The notes: a model not told the origin generated them from the sequence alone. Positions 22,480 through 36,101 are shown, counted from the stretch's first letter. The stretch is DNA of 64,000 nucleotides from Opisthocomus hoazin (GCF_030867145.1 NC_134454.1:47568320-47632319); one strand, 5' to 3'. Translations and numbers: made by a program.

Positions 22480-24862
22480 GAACCATAAGAGATGGCAGTG
22501 CTACCTAGAAGATCAGCAATCCACACAAGGTCCTCCTTTGTAGTCTTAAGCCTCCATAGCTTCTGTTACCCCTTTGCTTTCCTGAAATGCTTCATGCTGG
22601 GAGGAATTCACCACTTGGTGTCTGAGGGCCACCCCTAACTTTGGCTCCACACAGTAATCTCACGCAGCCATAGGAGCATTTAGATTTAGGATATTCTACA
22701 CCGAGAGATGTTGCCATGAGTCAAAATTCCAGCAAGAACAAGGCAGAACTAAGGCAAGAGACAGAATTAAGGGCAGACAAGGGGAAAGTATTTTGCTGTG
22801 CTTCCTGTGTGTTTATGTGAACAATATAGGTCTTCATTTTCTCTCTACCCTAAGAAAGTGCCCTGTGACTGCACTGATGTACTTAAGTTTACCCCAGCAG
22901 CGAGACTCCTTGTATGGCTTCTGAAGGAGGTAGTTTTGACAGACCAACAGACCAGAAACGTTTGGGAGGGGAGGCTGAGAAGGGCTGTGGATAGGCTGTT
23001 TCTTGTCAAAATGTACCCGTTTTACGGTCCTTGCATTTTCTTTGAGTTTGATCTGTGCTATAACCAGAAAAACAGTTGAACATCATGAGACAGATCTGAG
23101 TCAGGTTTAGACCAGGTAGTTCTGATAGTGCTGATAGTGTAACATTACCTGAATCATGTTCAGCAGTGCCAAATTGTTCCAGCAGAAAACGGCAGCTGCC
23201 CCAGAAAAGGACCAGGTCCTTGCCTGCATTTCCATAGCCTTCCATAGAGTAATACAAATGTGTCTCTGAAGATTCTGGACGTGCCTGCAAAAGCATCAAA
23301 TTCGAGATACGCTCTGAATGTCTGTGGAAAGAATGGACAATTTAATGACATTTCTAAAGACTCCTTAATGTAACAGAGACGTAAATCTGGGGCAAGAGTA
23401 GATGTCGGGAATGGTGAGAAGAAGAACATTCATTTTGTCTGTCAAATTATTCCCTACATATTGACAAATCTTCTTTGATTAGCACATTCTTCCACAGGGC
23501 TAGCTGACATTTTTCAGTGCAACAAAAGCTTCCTTTGTATACATATTTTCTTTTGTTTTTTACTTTTAGGGAGGTTCAAACAACACTTAACAAATGTAGA
23601 TATTTCTCAGTTAGTTGAGCAATAAAACACTGCTTGTGCCAAGACTGGAAAATAAGTGAATGAGAAATAAACACAGGAGAAGTACATTTGTTAATATTTA
23701 TTCCAGCATTCATCATCCATCTCACATCTTGCAGCGGGGAAAAAATTAGTTAAAAGAAAGGACTACAGAACGTATTTAACTCCACAGGGGGGATTTTTTC
23801 TTCTCTGTTCCTCATTTCATCTGCATCTCATAAAAGTTGCAAGATAATCTAGTCCTTTCTTCTATTAAGTTTATGGACAATTGCAGAAGGCATAACAGAA
23901 GTGGTTCAGCTGTCGGAAAGTTAACACTGTAGTATTCAGAGACAGACAGAAGAAGCAGGCGGAAGAGTTCCCCAGCAGTGCCTGTGAACACTCATTTACC
24001 AGCATTTCAATAACTCAATTTTTTTGACTCATCCTCCTTTTGGATCCTTTCTTCATTTGTGAAGCATGTCTTCCATCACAAAAAAGGTCTGTGGCAGGAA
24101 GAACAAAATGACATTGTAACATTTTGCTTTTAAAATTGTGTTTTTGAGATAATAAAATACTCTGACATCAAATGAAAAAAATTTAATACAAAAAGGAAAA
24201 AGGAAAAGTAAGTATGTCTCTATTATTTATATGTAGAGATTATCTTGCTTCTCACCGGGATACCTACCCTGTTGCAAATTTTAGGCATGCTGTAAAAATA
24301 TGTCTTATCATAGCCTGAACTTTTGTGTCTACATTTTTACCAGTAAGATCCTCAAACTTTGATAGATTTAATAACATATTATAAAATTTTATTTTAATAA
24401 GAAATATTTTTAAAATATTGTTTTGAAATTTTTGAATAGAATGAGAAGATTTAACCAAAACTGTCCAAATGAATTCTCCAAAGGTCCACTCTTTCACTGG
24501 TAATACACATGACAATTTTGTCATAGGATCTGATCCTAGTACCATTTGTATGTGTAACATATTTCCAGTAAAACTGCAAAGGAGAATGGCTGGTGTAGGG
24601 CAATTTCAAGTTTAGGTCTTAAATACTTTTTCCTTGAGATTCAGAGTAACTTTACCTAGTGGCAGCAGGAAGCAGCATGCTGGCTCTGTTTCCCCCAGAC
24701 CACTTGCCCATTGTATGTGATGTTCAGAGGAGATATGTGTGAAGATGAGGTCAGGCTTCCAAAGACATTAGGAGCCATGAGACCTCACATGTTTGGGATC
24801 TCAGCAGGGTCTGGGCAAAACTGCTACTTGATCCAGACACGTTTCAGAGTCTACCACTTAGA
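22480..24862. other. No gene seen
   Basis: AT-rich, including a very A/T-rich stretch at 24.1-24.5 kb. No recognisable exon or repeat. Confidence 0.5.
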
Positions 24863-24945
24863 ATCATAGAATCCTTAGGGTTGGAAAAGACCTCTAATCA
24901 ACCGTCAACTCAACATCACAATTCCTGCTAAAATCAGAGACATGG
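24863..24945 (-). mobile_element. CR1 retrotransposon 3' end fragment (worn)
   Basis: On the + strand AGAATCATAGAATCCTTAGG then GGTTGGAAAAGACCTCTAA is the reverse complement of a CR1 3' terminus (ATTCTATGATTCT type). It is followed by AACCGTCAACTCAACATCAC, matching the inner part of the older CR1 3' UTR. About a dozen bases usually found between GACCTCTAA and the CAACCGTCAA part appear deleted. No ORF2 sequence remains. It is more diverged than the three large copies, and its upstream boundary is uncertain. Confidence 0.75.
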
Positions 24946-25979
24946 TAAACTGCCTGCTTTTTGCCAGCCCTCCCTGGTGAGATGTCATGCCACTGCAATC
25001 TCTAGCAGGCAGGATCTGCTGCCACCCCACAGGGACACACACCCCAACAATATGGTGGGGCACACTGAACGTGCAGCGGAATACGTGACTCTTTCTTCTC
25101 TCACAATTACGTCTTCAGAGCAGGGCCAAGGCATTTTAGTTGCTGATGTGGGTTATTGGGTGACCACCCAAATTCACAGCCTGATCATTTGCTGAAACAC
25201 TCGTTCATAATAGACAAACCACTTATTCTGTAGCTCTTGTCAAAGAAATATAAAGAACTTAGGCACTTGGGCGTCTAGGCCCACCATGCATTTCCATACT
25301 GCTGAATAACGATTTTGTTCCTTTTATTATACAGTTCTCCCAGAAATGACTCCAGATCAATAACCTGGTAAGACACTCAGTATGAAACCATGCCAGAGAA
25401 AAAAAATTCAAATATGGGTTAAAATTTGGCTGTCTCTTGGGAAGGACACTAAATAAATAATTCTAAATTCTCTTTTCTTAAAAAAAGTGTAAACTCTACT
25501 CGAGCTTATTTTGAGCTTCATGATGAGTACACGTTAAAACATCTCTGCAGGACTAATTAAATCATTATTTATACATCTGTGGAAGTTGGAACTGTAATCC
25601 AAACCAAAACTCAGCTATATTTTGTCTGCAAATGATGCAACTTTTAGCATAAATGAAATGCTATTTTTTTCTTTGATTGTTGCTGAGATGTATTTGGACC
25701 ATATGTAGGGAGCCTACTGCATCCTAAATATAGACCCTATAGACAGTGAAAAGAAGAATTGAAGAATGTGCCAATAGGCACGAGAAGACTAATCACTGTC
25801 AGAAGGACTAGGAACAACAGAAAAAGTTTACAGAACCAGCCTCATCTACTTTTTCCCATAATAAATTGAGTCAGTCTCCCAGGCTGCCATCCACTTCTTC
25901 CATCACCCTCCATGGGAAATTGTCTCTGGGAAAAGGATTTTTCTTAAACCGAGTTATAAAAGCTATCAAGAAAATAATT
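24946..25979. other. No gene seen
   Basis: AT-rich sequence between the CR1 tail and the enhancer-like block. No exon or repeat recognised. Confidence 0.5.
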
Positions 25980-26400
25980 TCACTCTTAGCCATCATTGAC
26001 AGACAGTTGCTTTTCTAGCGGCTGCTCATGCATTTGTAGATGCAGTTTGCACGCTGGTGTCGCCAAACCATCTGCATTCTGATACGGGCAGCTTGTGAAT
26101 GTCAAGCTAATTAGCCAAGGCTAATGTCTGGTTTCCTGTAGAGAGCTTTTGTGGAGTAATTACCTTCCTCGAGGTCAAACTGCTGTAATTACAGGTCTTT
26201 AACTAATCGAGATAAACAGCCTTTGAATTCTTGCAGTGAGTCAGCCAATCACTCTAATGGACTTTTATCTTAACCTACAACAATGTAGCCTATTATGACA
26301 GGTGATAGCAATGCTTTTTATTTGTGTGGGATCTAAACAATAACAGCTTTCACTAAGGCCATATAAGTTATTAACATCTATTAAACTCTCTGCCTAGGCT
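25980..26400. promoter_or_regulatory. Candidate developmental enhancer
   Basis: Over about 420 bp: TAATTA homeodomain cores at 26108-26113 (inside the palindrome CTAATTAG), 26157-26162 and 26186-26191; MEIS/PREP-type TGACAG at 25997-26002 and 26296-26301, the second merging into an E-box CAGGTG (26299-26304); nuclear-receptor half-site AGGTCA (26172-26177); GATAAACA FOX-like (26211-26218); AP-1 TGAGTCA (26237-26243) next to CCAAT (26245-26249). No open frame spans it. This homeodomain-TALE-rich texture is typical of conserved non-coding elements near developmental regulators. The target gene is unknown and conservation is inferred, not measured. Confidence 0.4.
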
Positions 26401-28315
26401 TAAGAGAAAAGTCATTCTTACATGCTTTTCAGGGTAGATATTTGTATTTAAATAAACCAGCAAGCAGGTATTCTCACAGAAGTAGATGACACACGAGTAA
26501 GAGCAAGAAGAAACTATTCTCACCCTAATTTCTCCCTCTTTGCTTGGTTTTATTCCTTTCTTTTAATAGTAACACTGAATTGTTCTTTGAAACTTAGTAT
26601 TGAGGCCATTTTACAATAACCACATTCCAAACAGCCTGTTTGCTCTGCTTGTGTGTTTTCCTTCCTCTGTATCCCCTTTGCTCCTCACACTTCTCCTTGA
26701 GGCTCAGATATTCTAGGCTACTAAGGGAATGCTGGTAAATGTTTCTTTGCCTAACTTCATTATTTCTAAGGTTGATTCTCCATAGGATTTCCTCTTCAGA
26801 AACTGTTATTTGACTTACCCCCTTTCTGCCTGCACTTGGATGAATAAATACTCTAGTATAACATCACCTTTCATTAAAAAAAAAAACAAACCACAAAAAA
26901 TAACAAAAAACGATGCTACTTCCGGTACAGTGAGGGTCTGCCCTAAAGAAGAAAATTAAACAGAGCGTGAAAGGAAATTAACAAAGGCTTGACCCCCATC
27001 ATCTTCAGAAGGCTTCAGCTCACCTTCAGAGTGCGTAACAAGTTTAGCTAACATATTTCCTTTATTTAAGTAATCACCATACTACTACATTACTAGAATC
27101 ACATGTAAGCTTAGTTTGGATTCCTGCCACAAATCAAAATCAATATTTGAGAACAATCTTCAGAGAAATCCAATCTATTAGCCAACTGCCCAACAAGGAA
27201 GAAAAGAATATCCATAGTGCTGCCCCCACTTAACTGGCTTTTTAGATCTAATCAATTGAATTTGCACATTTCTTGGTTTTTTTTGTGGGGGGGACGACTG
27301 GGTGCTCTGGAATTGGTATTTTTTGCAAATAAACTATAAGTGTCACATAATTAAAGCTTTACTGTAAATTAACAAATGCTTAAAATATGAGCATGATAAA
27401 CTCTAGCATGGTATCTCCTGACCAAACCATATTTAGTGTCAGAAAAGAGTATGTGATACACGCGGAACTAGTTTAGCAGAAATTTGTTAGTCACGTATGT
27501 AAAGCGACAACAAACAGTTCTTCAGTGTTATTAATTTTACACACATGACACTCAGTGTGAATCTTCTCTTATTGCTTTTTGTAACCCCTGTCTCACACTG
27601 GGTCCATATGTAATAACGCAGTGCTAACACTGTGCCACCTCCCTGACATAATGGCACCAGTAAGGATTAGTAAGGGATAAATGAGCTCTTACTAATCAAG
27701 TACCTACAGATTTACAACTCTTATTCCAAACTCAGAACAAAAATCTGTCATTTCATCTCCAGGTTTGTACATATACATATTTGTATCTATTTTATAAAAA
27801 TGTGTGTGTATGTATATTTTTTCATTCAACCTTTGCCGCAGGAGTATCTGTTCATGAAGACCTATGGAAAGGCTGCAGAGTCTAGTCCAAAGACCTCAAC
27901 CAATACAAAAGTTACTATTTGCCATGCTAGCATCAAATCCTTCCCTACAAAAAGGCTCAGTGAGGTCGAGAGGCATATGAAGCAATTCCAGAAGATGTCA
28001 TTGCAGTGCTGAGTTATTTTGAATGGGATATTACCTGACTGACTGCAGTCAGATAAAGCCTAGAATGCAGACATCTGCCTATGAGCCAGTCACTCCAGAG
28101 TCTTTTCATAGGCAGTAGCTATCAAGTCAATGTACAATGTGGAGTAGGGAATAATTTATTCCATTTTCAAGTAGGTTCTGAAAGAGTCTGGTATTTCCCG
28201 CAGAGGGTTGATTTCTCTCCATTATCTATAAAGGGACCTTAGAGACAACACTGTCAACGTGTATGGGGACAGAGGTGGTGGAAGAGAGTAATTCCATCCC
28301 TTTACCAGCCCTGCT
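26401..28315. other. No gene seen
   Basis: AT-rich, with A-rich tracts around 26876-26910, a G7 run near 27290 and a short TG/TA simple stretch near 27800. An acceptor-like CAACCTTTGCCGCAG ends at about 27840 and precedes a 57-codon open frame ending at 28012, without a recognised domain. Confidence 0.5.
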
Positions 28316-28332
28316 CCCCCCCCTCCCCCCCC
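28316..28332 (-). repeat. C8-T-C8 tract
   Basis: Two runs of eight cytosines separated by one T; on the minus strand G8-A-G8, able to form G-rich secondary structure. Slippage-prone, and assembly or read length here may be unreliable. Confidence 0.8.
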
Positions 28333-31300
28333 GTATTTGCAACATCAAAGCATCCTTTGTGATTGCTTTTCGTAGCTCCCACGTTCAAAGAGATACTGGG
28401 AACTTTTCTGCATTTACCCTTTGGCAGTCCTTCTCCATTGCAGTACTCTGGCAGAGTAATGCAGCCTCATGCTGGGGACATATTATATCCACATCACTTT
28501 AAAGCTCCCTAAAGTTGCCAGCACAGGCTCTGCGCCTCTCTAAACGTGCATTGTTCTACAGCAGCCGTCTTGTTCCAGCCTTTCACAAGCTATGTAATGT
28601 GGTGACTCTTCTGCTGTCTTTCCCCTTCCCACCCTGTATATGCTTTCAATCACTGACAATATATTCAAAACAAAAGTACTCGAGAAATTAAAACCAGAAT
28701 GAGATCCTCAAGGCCAGGAGTCAGAACCCAGTTGTAAATGAAACATCTAGTTGCCTTTATACCATTAAAGTAGTATAATGGTAAATAAGCGTTCTCGTTT
28801 AAAGGGTGGTTCATGTGCCAGGGTAGACCAGAGGCACATGCACAATGATCCAATTTGAGTGGGCTGTAAAGTGCTAAAATGTTCCAGTCTTAGACACGTG
28901 CAGGAGCTTGGGCCCCTGCGACAAGTTAGTTGGGACTTTTAAAGAGGCAGGGATCCCAGGCAGCTGACGAAGCAGAGGAAACAATACCACAGCATCCACG
29001 CTAACAAGAAATGGGCTTGATTGCCAAGATCTGCCAAGAGCAAGATTTTTGCACATGACAAATCTGACTCATCCATGGCACAAAATTTCTCTTGTCCTTC
29101 AGTGACAGGGGATGAAGCACTGACCATGGTTACTGCAATTGTAAAAACAAAATTAATTCCAGCATTTTCCAGTATAAAGGCAAATTCCCAGAGTATTTCA
29201 TCTGGAAGCAGCCACAAAGCTCATACAGTAACTGAACACAGTCTTTGATTTCTACCCATCTGCCTGCTGGCAAAACCAAGAGTCCTGCCAAATGTATAGA
29301 CCCACAAATATCACACAGTATTTGGGGTTTCTTCTTTTAATCCGCCTATGCCAATTCCAGAGAAAACCTATGAGTCTATTGTTCTCCAGAGAACCCTGGG
29401 AAAACACAGAAAAAGTGTATTTCCAAGTAGATCTGTGAGCTGGGTGGGTAACTCTCAACCAACTTCCTGTTATTAATATGAGGAGGGCAAGTTTTAATAG
29501 TTACAGTAACATGTTAGCAGAGGCATGAACTGGAATTGATTCTTTACATCTGCTCTGGTTTTTCCTAGGTCACTGGGAACCTAACACCTTCTCTCTTCCT
29601 CACTTCACACTTTCCAGTCTCCCAGAGGTATAGGGACACTTTTCCCACCTCTGGAAATTTCAGTGGAAGGTGTTGTATGTGCAAAGTGTTAATTATAAAA
29701 GAAAAAAGATGGTGATTCACTTTATGGAAGCAGAAGGAAGTGCTTTTGTTTGACATTGAAACAGGTGTCCAGGCAGTGCATTTGTAGGCTGATACACACT
29801 TTCGGTCATAGTTCACAGTAGAAGAAAACAATAGAAATACCCATCTCTCTAACTTACAGACATAAAAATTGAGAGTTCATTTTAGAAGGTGTGCACAGTT
29901 ATTTGACTTTTCTATATAGATAGTGTGTTTTAAATTGTCAAATTGAGTCACATTTGCATTTAGCTTTTTAATGTATCAAATACTTGTCTTACATCAACAA
30001 TGAACATAACGCTGCTTCTCTTCAAGTTTGCGACTCTTTTAAACCCATTTGAAGTTAGTTTTTTTTTTCTCAGTGAAAAGACAGCTGTATCACAAGCCTC
30101 TTCCTGCTGATAAGCTAGTCCTTGAAGATGTTTTTAAGTAAACTGCATATTTTCCTGGATACAAGACTAGAATTCTACTTTGACTATATGGTTTGGGTTT
30201 GGGGGGTTGGCTTTTTTTTTTTTTTTAAGCCACAGAGTAAGAACATACATTTGCAGTTTTGGGTGTGAAGCAGATATTTGCTGGCAGAAGTAGTAAATGA
30301 CTAACTTCTTGCTCAGTGCCTAGCAAACTGTACACTTCTCAGAGCATTTCTTGAATATCCTTAAGCTCTGAGACAATTTGCTTTGCTCAAAGGTAGTGAG
30401 TTGCCTGAAAATTGTACTCGTTATCTTCCTGGAGCCAGTACTTATTTGGGGAGCTAACACTTAATTTGTGTATAGTCACACCTGCCAGAATGACCCTCTG
30501 AAACTCATACCACCCCAGAACAGAGTGTGTTTGAAAGCCTTCCAGAGTTTGGCCAAGGACCCCATCAATCATAGGAATGACAGTGTGTTTGGATAAGAGA
30601 GCTGACAGGCTTGCTCGCCCCTTCTGGTGTTCCCTTCCCTTCTCTCATTTAAGCCAAAGTCCTTGAAAATGCACCAGCTGTTGCTGGGGAGAGGGACCTG
30701 AAGAGAATTTTCCAACTGTTGTTTTGAGAACGGGCTAGAGACTTAAAAGGCACCTTCACTAACGAAACACACGGGACATAGCCCTGTTTCTCTGATAATC
30801 AAAGAAAAGGAAAAAATGCCAGCTATTGAGAATACTGCAATTAAAAACAAAAGCTGAAACAATAGCTTTGGGCAAATGTGACGTTGTCACTGAACATCCT
30901 GCTTTCCAAGCAAGCCACGTGGAGTGGGCCCCAAATCAGAGATGACGCTGAGCGAAGGGTGCTGCTGCTGCAGCTGGGACAGTCCTCATCTGTCTCCAGT
31001 GGGCAGGCTGGAGCGAGGAGGGAGGGGAGGGAGAAGCAGTGTTGACATAGAGAGCCTACCATAGCATTTTCACAGTAGCTTGCCATAGGGAAGTGGAAGC
31101 CAGCTTCCAAGAAATATCTTGCTCTCTGGGTGGGCCAGCCCAGCACCACACATAACTTTATAGCGCGGGGCTGCAAAGTTCAAAGGAAGCTCTGGAAAAG
31201 GGGAGCTGTGGCTTGCAGTGCTGAGCCCAATCTGCTGCACCACACATGGCTAAAGTACACACTATCAGCAATGAAGGGAAGGACCTCCCTGAAGCACAAA

Positions 31301-34300
31301 TGGCAGTGGGGGTACCCTTCTATAAATATCCTGAGAAATAGCAGAGTTTCCCTTTCCAGTTGCCTGAGTGACTCCACCTCCTCTGATAGCTTGCAAATGT
31401 TCCCTTGGTTTTAGTATTTACCGCCGTCGCGTGTGCTGTAGATCAAAAACAAGTGCATGGGAAAAGGCAGCTAAGCACAACAGGCAGGGGGCTGAATTCT
31501 ATGCATTAGGAACTGTTTTGGGGTTGTGGTTATGTCCCTTCCCCTTTTTCCATCCTTCTCATCCCTTTCCTGTTTCAATTAGATTCTGATTTCCTATAGT
31601 CAGTCAGAGCAACTTAACGCCAACTAGAGCTCTCAGCTCCAAGGAATTAAAACCATACCCACAAAGTGGTAAAGGACAATTTCAGCCTGACCCTTTTTCT
31701 TCTGCTGCAGACAGCAGAGAAGAAGAATCCAGCAAAAGCCTCCAAGCCAACTTAATACCACCTGGAAACCTTGGTGGATTTTGAGCGATCTTTGTAGGTC
31801 TGCACATGCAATTCTGAGGTATGGGTTTGGATGATGATGATGACAGTCTATAGAAGAATTTGCCCTGATACCTTTCCACTAAACATTAGAAAATCAGGTT
31901 TAGACTTCAGAGAATTCTGTGAACTCAAATCTATTTAAAATGATGCAAAGCACCAATAAAGCATAACATATGAAACGGGTTCAACTAAATACATGCTTGG
32001 GCTCTTCAGAAAAAGGAACAGCAAGAGGTTCTCCCATAAAATAGCATCTTTGTTCCATAATGTAAAGAAAGGTAGGAAAATTCAATAGCTATATTGTATC
32101 TAAGGTATCAGATTCAAATCAGATGGCTCACATGTTACAAATTAGAAAAAAAAAGTTAAAAAAAAATCCCTTGTTGTTGTTCATGTGCATGGAAATGGTT
32201 CGGCTGATGCATAGAACTTACAAATAGTTATAGGAACTGATGTATGTTGTATGTGATACAGCATGAATATTGGCATTTCCTTACCAGTGCGACTACCCGA
32301 AACTTAACATGGAAGAATCGCTTCTAAAAGTACTGTTCAGGTCTTACACAATTCTAAGAGCAGACACCTATCTGAGCAAAAAAAGGGAGCCACTTAGTAC
32401 TGTAAGTGGCATTAGTCTCCTGTGATGTGGATTTAGAACTTGTAAAAGCCCTGTGATGGCTATAACAAAAGTTTGTATTTTGGGAAATGGCTGGCTACTT
32501 CCTACCATTCTAGGTCAGATTTAAATGAAGATATCGTAGACCACTGCAGGTCATGCAGCCCACCCAGTTAATTTTAAAAAGTTTGACGGATGGACTCAAT
32601 TTGGAGTCACATTGGATTGCTGCAGGGGGAAGCAGGGAAGAGAACACACCTTCATGGAAAGCTCCCACAAAATGTAGCAGAGGCCTTTCTGAGTTCTCCT
32701 TTACTAGTTGGGATTATATGCTTGTTACAGAATAGGAAGATTCATGAGTCTTACAAAAGGATATTATCGTTTTCTATGTAACCATATCACATCGCTAGAG
32801 AGCCAAGGTGCTGCTCAGCACAACAGATCTGTTCCACTGTGGTGGATTAGGTGGAAGAGGTTGGTGGTTTCTCAGATCAGAAACTCCTCCACAGGTTTGG
32901 ACCACATCTGAAATCTGAAAGGGCTGCTTATTCTGCCTGGGGCAGAAATGCAAGTAGAATTTCTGGAAGACAGTTTTACTTCTGAAATTATGGGGACAAG
33001 CAGTGGACAGCCACAAGGACAACTGTTAGCACGTGAGGTTTCCAGTATTAATAACTCACAAGAATTGTCCTCTCGTGCCTGCAGCCTGCCATGCAGATGT
33101 GAAGTCCTGCAAGACCAGAAAAGGTGATTTCAGGCTGACCTTGAATCTACCCCTGAATCCAAGTTCCACTTTTGCCTAAAATACCATCCTCAACCTACTC
33201 CAAGTCTGCCTGTTCAGGCCCCGTGTCTTCCACATGGTATGCATATGTGGTAGGCAGTTAGGCAGAAGCAGTGATAAAAATAGACCTGTTAAATATCCCT
33301 TTCATTTGGTACATCCTACTGAACAATCGCATGGACATATTAAAGTTACTATAGAAGTTATTATATACTTGCACAATAAATACTACTTACACAAAGTATA
33401 AGTTAAAGACTCTTTATCATTACTCTTTAAGCTTTCTAACAAAGCCAAAGCCTTGTCTCATGCCCACAAACCTCCTTTCATATTTAGCAGAAGAAAATAA
33501 TTGCAGATGCCAGAGATGTCTTCCTAGGAAAACAGTTCTCTTCAACTCTGTCTTTACCCTCAAGCTATAATACTTAGATGCACATTTACAAACTCTAGCC
33601 ATTGCCGTACTTTATCTATGCCAGAATTATCTATGCTAATACTGTAATTTAATCAGGGTGATTTTTCAAATATATTCAGAACACAGGTTTGATCATATGA
33701 ACACTAACTGCCCAAATATCTCTTCTACTTAGTTCACAACTATTTCAAGCTAATGCGTAAATTCATTATGGGACTTATATTCCTTTATCCATGTGATTCT
33801 CCTCATATTAGAGCACACCTTTACATACAAATTTCAACTCATATGTCCAAGGTGCAAATTATTTTTTGTCCATTATACAAATTTTCACAACTTTTAGGGA
33901 GGCTTCTCAAAACATAACCAGCTTCTGTGTATAAACTCAAAATATGTTTTGCTGAGTAGCTGAAATAGCAGCAAAAATATCTTTAAATATTCTAGAGTGC
34001 TTAAAATTATGAAACCTATTAGGCCTGTTGAACTTGATGGGATACTCTCAAAATCAGATTGAGTGTAAAGTTTTATTTGATAAGGAACTTGCTCTTCATA
34101 CTTCAAATAATGTGCCTCCAAATCCTCCATGGTTTTGGCTGCATTTATACTTGTCAAATAAATTTGGCCAGGGTTATTTCTGGTGTATTTCTACTTGACC
34201 TGTGACCTTAAAAGAAATACTGGAAAGAAACTGAAATGGTATAATCATTTCCCCCTGCTTTTATATCACTTCAGTACTTAAAAAAGATAGAGTTGATAAA

Positions 34301-35836
34301 AACATTGAGGCCTTCTAAGGTTTCCTGCAGACATACTTTACAGTTTTGATCATGATGTATATTTCAGGTACAGTTACTCTTTCCCTCAGTGACTCTGATG
34401 TTATCTTCATCCTGTTGTGGACTCTTATCACTGGGGGATGAAATATCAGTTGATCTCCTTGCAAAAATTACATGCTCTTTCTTTCCATGGAGGGAACCTG
34501 GTTATGACTTATACCTGTGAACGACCTTCTAACATGGAAACCGTTATGCAATATGGAATTAAAAGATGTATCTTTTAAATCTTCAGTTAATGCTAATAAA
34601 AGAAAATAAATTAGATGTACCTGCTGCTGCAGTCAAGCCGCCATAGCTCTAACTTTATCATCTAGAAGGCATTTTTTGAGAAAGTCATTGTAGTAGGAAA
34701 AATCTAATTTCTCTTTGAACAAAAGTATAAATTTATAGAGAAGATGTTAACTGAGCCTCAAAATCTAGATGAAGAAGAAGAAGGATCAAGCTGCAGAAAA
34801 CTTGTTTACATGGTATTCCAATATAGGTGTTCTGTCATGATGGTGCTGCTCTGACCTCAGCATGGATTTCACCATCAGGAGTGAAACTGGATTATATTCA
34901 TTGGCCAGATGGGAAGAAACAAAAAAAAATGAGCTACACAAAGAACTTACTTTTAAAAAAACTCTTTTCACTTGCACAGTTTATGATATATTTAGAAAAT
35001 CAGGAATAATTTTTCCTATTTCTACTTTGCCCATGAACCTCTTCTGTCTTTTTAAAAAATGTGTTATTTTTTTCGTACTCTGCCAAGAGCACTTCAGAAC
35101 AGCAACAAACACCCCAGTTGAAGTACATTAACATTGGCACTTCACAATAGTACAGAAAGTGTAAAGGAGGATGCAGGTTTTATTCAGGGCAGGACACAGG
35201 AGTCACATGCGGAGTCCAGATACTTCTGGGATAAATACAGAGTGAACAGCACAAGTTAATTTTTGCCATTTTGGGCTCAGATCACCCCCTTTTGCGTGTA
35301 TGCTACCACACACCTCTCCGTCCTTTTTCAGCTCTCGCCTCCTGCTTTCTGTTTGTCACATTGTTCACTGGATGACAGTGCTTTAACACCATTTTGTTCT
35401 ATGAAAATGAGGAAAAATGTTACTAAGGGAAGCAGTGGACACTCCTTTGCTTCTTGTTGTCAAAGGAAGAAGTTCCTCGTTGTAGAGCATCTCCCTCTTT
35501 GCAGAACACGTCCAAGCACCAAGCTCAGCAAAGGAGCGACTCTGGGGAATTGCCTGGTCTGTCGTAGCCTGGAGACAGCACAGGGGCTTTAAGAGTCTCT
35601 CTGACTTCAAAAAATCTGGATTTATTAATGGAAAGAGGAATACTGCCTTTTTATCATGTTGGTTGGTGTAACAGCCCTTTCCATCTCTCATGTAGTGCCT
35701 TGGGATCATTGGGACATCCTTGGATGAGGAGTGCTAAACCAGTAGTAACTAGTCATGCTGTGATGATCATACAGATGCAGCCTCAGTAGCTGTTAATGTC
35801 TTCTGTGAAACCTCTTTTCGGTAGGGTGTTCATTTA
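28333..35836. other. No gene seen
   Basis: Mostly AT-rich. A GC-richer patch at 30.9-31.3 kb includes a G-rich run at 31017-31031 (GGAGGGAGGGGAGGG). A T15 run flanked by GGC and AAGCC (30209-30231) can fold back weakly. A short ATG/GAT triplet repeat lies at 31830-31842. No exon or further transposable element recognised. Confidence 0.5.
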
Positions 35837-36101
35837 AAATCACAGAATCACAGAATCACGGAATCACAGAATGTTTAGGGTTGGGAGGGACCTCTCAGGA
35901 TCATCTAGTCCAACCCCCCTGCCGAAGCAGGGTCACCTACAGCAGGCTGCACAGGACCTTGTCCAGGTGGGTCTTGAATATCTCCAGAGAAGGAGACTCC
36001 ACAGCCTCCCTGGGCAGTCTGTTCCAGTGCTCCGTCACCCTCAGAGGGAAGAAGTTCTTCCTCATGTTCAGGCGGAAATTCCTGTGCTTCAGTTTGTGCC
36101 C
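35837..36101 (-). mobile_element. CR1 retrotransposon, 5'-truncated copy
   Basis: Inserted antisense to the + strand. The low-coordinate end has the terminal repeats (ATCACAGA units, 35837-35871), then the 3' UTR with a stem-loop at 35918-35931 (5-bp CCTGC/GCAGG stem, loop CGAA on +, TTCG on the element strand), then the end of ORF2 with stop at 35937-35939. The element breaks off at 36101, inside the codons preceding the [15 protein letters not shown] segment. Homology to the copies at 53.5 and 57.8 kb is close along its full length. Severe 5' truncation to about 265 bp is usual for CR1, whose reverse transcription starts at the 3' end and often stops early. Confidence 0.95.
35937..36101 (-). 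pseudogene. CR1 ORF2 C-terminal fragment
   Basis: About 54 codons of the extreme C-terminus of the CR1 ORF2 protein (endonuclease-reverse transcriptase), containing [35 protein letters not shown] and ending in DKVLCSLL before the stop. The frame is unbroken. No endonuclease or reverse-transcriptase motif is included, so it cannot be functional. The few codons upstream of 36101 are flanking DNA. Confidence 0.9.
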
